A stretch of 64,000 nucleotides of DNA from G965267185 sp965267185 (GTDB taxonomy: Bacteria; Pseudomonadota; Alphaproteobacteria; UBA6615), in the NCBI GenBank assembly GCA_965267185.1, contig OZ253937.1:2418001-2482000 (forward strand), written 5' to 3'. Shown piece after piece: positions 62,371-64,000 of the stretch (positions are counted from its first letter, which is position 1; every line of letters begins with the position of its first letter). Both the position numbers and the translations under genes were made by a program. The notes under the pieces were generated by a model that searched no databases, had not been told where the DNA came from, and saw only the letters and a program-made list of their open reading frames with translations.

Positions 62371-63060
62371 CTATTCCGCCGCCTTGGCGCGCGTTTTGGC
62401 TTGATCGAGAATCGACTGGCCGGTCTTTTCCCAATCGCCCAGGAACGCTGCCAATCCTTTATCCGTCAAAGGATGGGCAAACAGTTGCCGCAGCACGTTC
62501 GGCGGCACGGTCGCGACATCGGCGCCCATTTTGGCCGCCTCGATGACGTGCGTGGGATTACGGATTGACGCGACCAGAACTTCGGTTTGGATCGTCGGAT
62601 ACTGGCTGTAGATTTCGACGATTTCGTCGATCAAATCCATGCCGTTGCCGCCGATATCGTCGATTCGGCCGACGAACGGCGAAATGAAACTCGCCCCCGC
62701 TTTCGCGGCAAGCAACGCTTGCGCGGCGGAGAAACACAAGGTGACGTTCACCATGATGCCGCGTTCGCGCAACGCCTTGCAGGCTTTCAACCCGTCGGGA
62801 GTCAGCGGCACCTTGATCGTGACATTCTCTGCAATGGCGCTCAGCACGTCGGCCTCAGCGAGCATCATGTCCACATCGGTGCCCGTGACTTCAGCGCTCA
62901 CCGGCCCGGCAACGACGGCGCAAATCTCCGCAATAACATCCAAGATATTGCCGCCGGACTTGGCGATCAGCGAAGGGTTCGTCGTCACGCCATCGAGTAA
63001 ACCCGTCGCGGCGAGATCGCGAATTTCGTCGAGGTCAGCGGTATCGATGAAAAATTTCAT
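62371..63060 (-). CDS. fsa: Fructose-6-phosphate aldolase / transaldolase-like protein
   Basis: A 229-residue class I aldolase of the TalC/Fsa type. MKFFIDTADLDEIRDLAATGLLDGVTTNPSLIAKSG is the family start; the Schiff-base Lys is in NVTIKVPLTPDGL, and GASFISPFVGRIDDI is the phosphate site. It splits or transfers dihydroxyacetone units. The start is the ATG at 63060; a 56-codon extension overlaps the intergenic region and is rejected. First gene of the fsa-DUF484-xerC unit. Confidence 0.94.
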   Translation of the reverse strand: MKFFIDTADLDEIRDLAATGLLDGVTTNPSLIAKSGGNILDVIAEICAVVAGPVSAEVTGTDVDMMLAEADVLSAIAENVTIKVPLTPDGLKACKALRERGIMVNVTLCFSAAQALLAAKAGASFISPFVGRIDDIGGNGMDLIDEIVEIYSQYPTIQTEVLVASIRNPTHVIEAAKMGADVATVPPNVLRQLFAHPLTDKGLAAFLGDWEKTGQSILDQAKTRAKAAE

Positions 63061-63181
63061 CCGTGTTGTCCTATCGAGCCATCCACCAAAACTAGTTAGT
63101 TCTCGCCGCTGCCGACACGGTAAAACGCCTATCTTGGCGCCGCCATTGGTCATTACCGAGTCGGCGAATAGAGTGTAGCCG

Positions 63182-64000
63182 ATGGACACTGCAGACGCCA
63201 CCACCGCTACGGTCTCAGACCCCGGCAACCGGGTCAGCGTACTGCTGCCGCTGCCCCTCGCCGGGGCCTACGACTATGGGGCCGACGACGAATTGGCGCT
63301 CGAGCCTGGGAGCTTCGTCGCCGTTCCGCTGGGAACGCGCGAGGTCGTCGGCGTGGTCTGGGGCGATGCCGCCGGCGATGTCGACGACGCTAAGATCAAG
63401 CCGGTTGCCGCCCGCCTCGATGCGCCACCGCTGCCCGGTTCGCTGCGTAAGTTTGTCGACTGGATCGCTGCCTACTCACTCTCGCCCCCCGGCGCCGTCC
63501 TACGCTTGGCGATGAACGCGCGCGGCGCGTTGGAGCCGCCAAAACCGGTGCGGGCCTACGCGGCGACTGACGTGCCGCCAGATCTGCGCTTGACCCCGGC
63601 GCGCAAACGCGTGCTCGAAGTCCTCGCCGACGGCCCGCCGCGAACGTCTTCCGACCTGGCGCGCGAGGCTGGGGTCGGCACCAGCGTAATCAAGGGTCTC
63701 GCGGCAGCCGGCGCCATCGCGCCGCGCGACTTACCGTCCGGCCCCACGTTTATTCCCCCGGACCCCGATCATCCGGGCGCGGATCTTTCAACCGAACAGC
63801 GCGCCGCCGCGGCTTCCCTTCGCCAACGGGTCGACGCCCAGGAATTTGACGTCACGCTGCTCGACGGCGTGACCGGTTCCGGCAAGACCGAAGTTTATTT
63901 CGAGGCAATCGCAGCAGCCCTCCAGCTCGGCCGTCAGGCGCTGATCCTGCTGCCGGAAATCGCGTTGACGCCACAATGGTTCGACCGCTTCGCGCGGCGT
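63182..64000 (+). CDS. priA: Primosomal protein N' (PriA), N-terminal part (runs off the right edge)
   Basis: The first 273 residues of the replication restart helicase. RVSVLLPLPLAGAYDYGADDE and GSFVAVPLGTREVVGVVWG form the 3' DNA-binding domain; a winged-helix segment (TPARKRVLEVLADGPPRTSSDLAREA) follows; Walker A is DGVTGSGKTEVYFEAI, then LILLPEIALTPQW. It starts 121 bases from the divergent fsa. Confidence 0.95.
   Translation, partial: MDTADATTATVSDPGNRVSVLLPLPLAGAYDYGADDELALEPGSFVAVPLGTREVVGVVWGDAAGDVDDAKIKPVAARLDAPPLPGSLRKFVDWIAAYSLSPPGAVLRLAMNARGALEPPKPVRAYAATDVPPDLRLTPARKRVLEVLADGPPRTSSDLAREAGVGTSVIKGLAAAGAIAPRDLPSGPTFIPPDPDHPGADLSTEQRAAAASLRQRVDAQEFDVTLLDGVTGSGKTEVYFEAIAAALQLGRQALILLPEIALTPQWFDRFARR

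Overview
The window is a chromosomal segment of a GC-rich alphaproteobacterium, most likely from the Rhodospirillales or a close relative. The evidence is gene order and lineage-typical families: argH-lptM-lysA followed by a TIGR02302 protein, a CpdR-type receiver, ftsEX beside an MJ0042 zinc-ribbon protein, a twin-TM protein with a PduO adenosyltransferase ahead of etfBA-hbd, sdhCDAB, zapE-mdh-sucCD-sucAB-lpdA, and fsa-DUF484-xerC opposite priA. No rRNA, tRNA, CRISPR array, insertion sequence or prophage was recognised. Both window edges cut a gene: an esterase at the left and priA at the right.

Layout. 1-4.7 kb: DNA repair (AlkA-like), tRNA modification (GluQRS), Nudix, small ACT-like and GIY-YIG-like proteins, twin-TM protein and cobalamin adenosyltransferase. 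4.8-8.1 kb: electron transfer flavoprotein, 3-hydroxybutyryl-CoA dehydrogenase and a TlpA thioredoxin. 8.2-18 kb: arginine and lysine biosynthesis, TIGR02302, CpdR, FtsEX, YdcF and PlsC. 18-20.5 kb: B12-dependent ribonucleotide reductase with a rich control region. 20.5-29.4 kb: MgtC-like, ChaC, DUF2125, then the aromatic/histidine operon (degenerate P-protein, hisC, tyrC) and metXW. 29.5-33.2 kb: stress-type genes around an ECF42 sigma factor. 33.2-34.9 kb: LysE and PdxY. 34.9-36.4 kb: a stretch of about 1.5 kb with no credible protein gene but dense RNA-like structure. 36.4-56.5 kb: the TCA-cycle supercluster (sdhCDAB, mdh, sucCDAB, lpdA), interrupted by an accessory metabolic block (39.9-44.0 kb) and by a two-gene HTH/ImmA module between sucB and lpdA. 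56.5-64 kb: PGPGW protein, MFS, FkbM, ParA-like plus SPOR, xerC-DUF484-fsa, and priA.

How the genes connect. Succinate dehydrogenase, malate dehydrogenase, succinyl-CoA synthetase and the 2-oxoglutarate dehydrogenase complex (E1, E2, E3) sit together and cover half of the TCA cycle. ETF with hydroxybutyryl-CoA dehydrogenase feeds reducing power from acyl-CoA oxidation. The PduO enzyme makes the adenosylcobalamin that NrdJ needs. CpdR, FtsEX, ZapE, XerC and an orphan ParA indicate the alphaproteobacterial cell-cycle and division programme, and CtrA-like TTAA motifs lie before nrdJ and sucC.

Most notable signals: (1) a minus-strand candidate structured RNA at about 35.1-36.2 kb with a cluster of C(UUCG)G hairpins; (2) a 12-bp perfect hairpin that places the start codon of the twin-TM gene in its loop; (3) an AT-rich XRE-ImmA/IrrE module with its own promoter-operator inside the 2-oxoglutarate dehydrogenase operon; (4) a 14-bp perfect inverted repeat before the ParA-like gene; (5) a chorismate mutase-prephenate dehydratase fusion that has lost its TRF motif.
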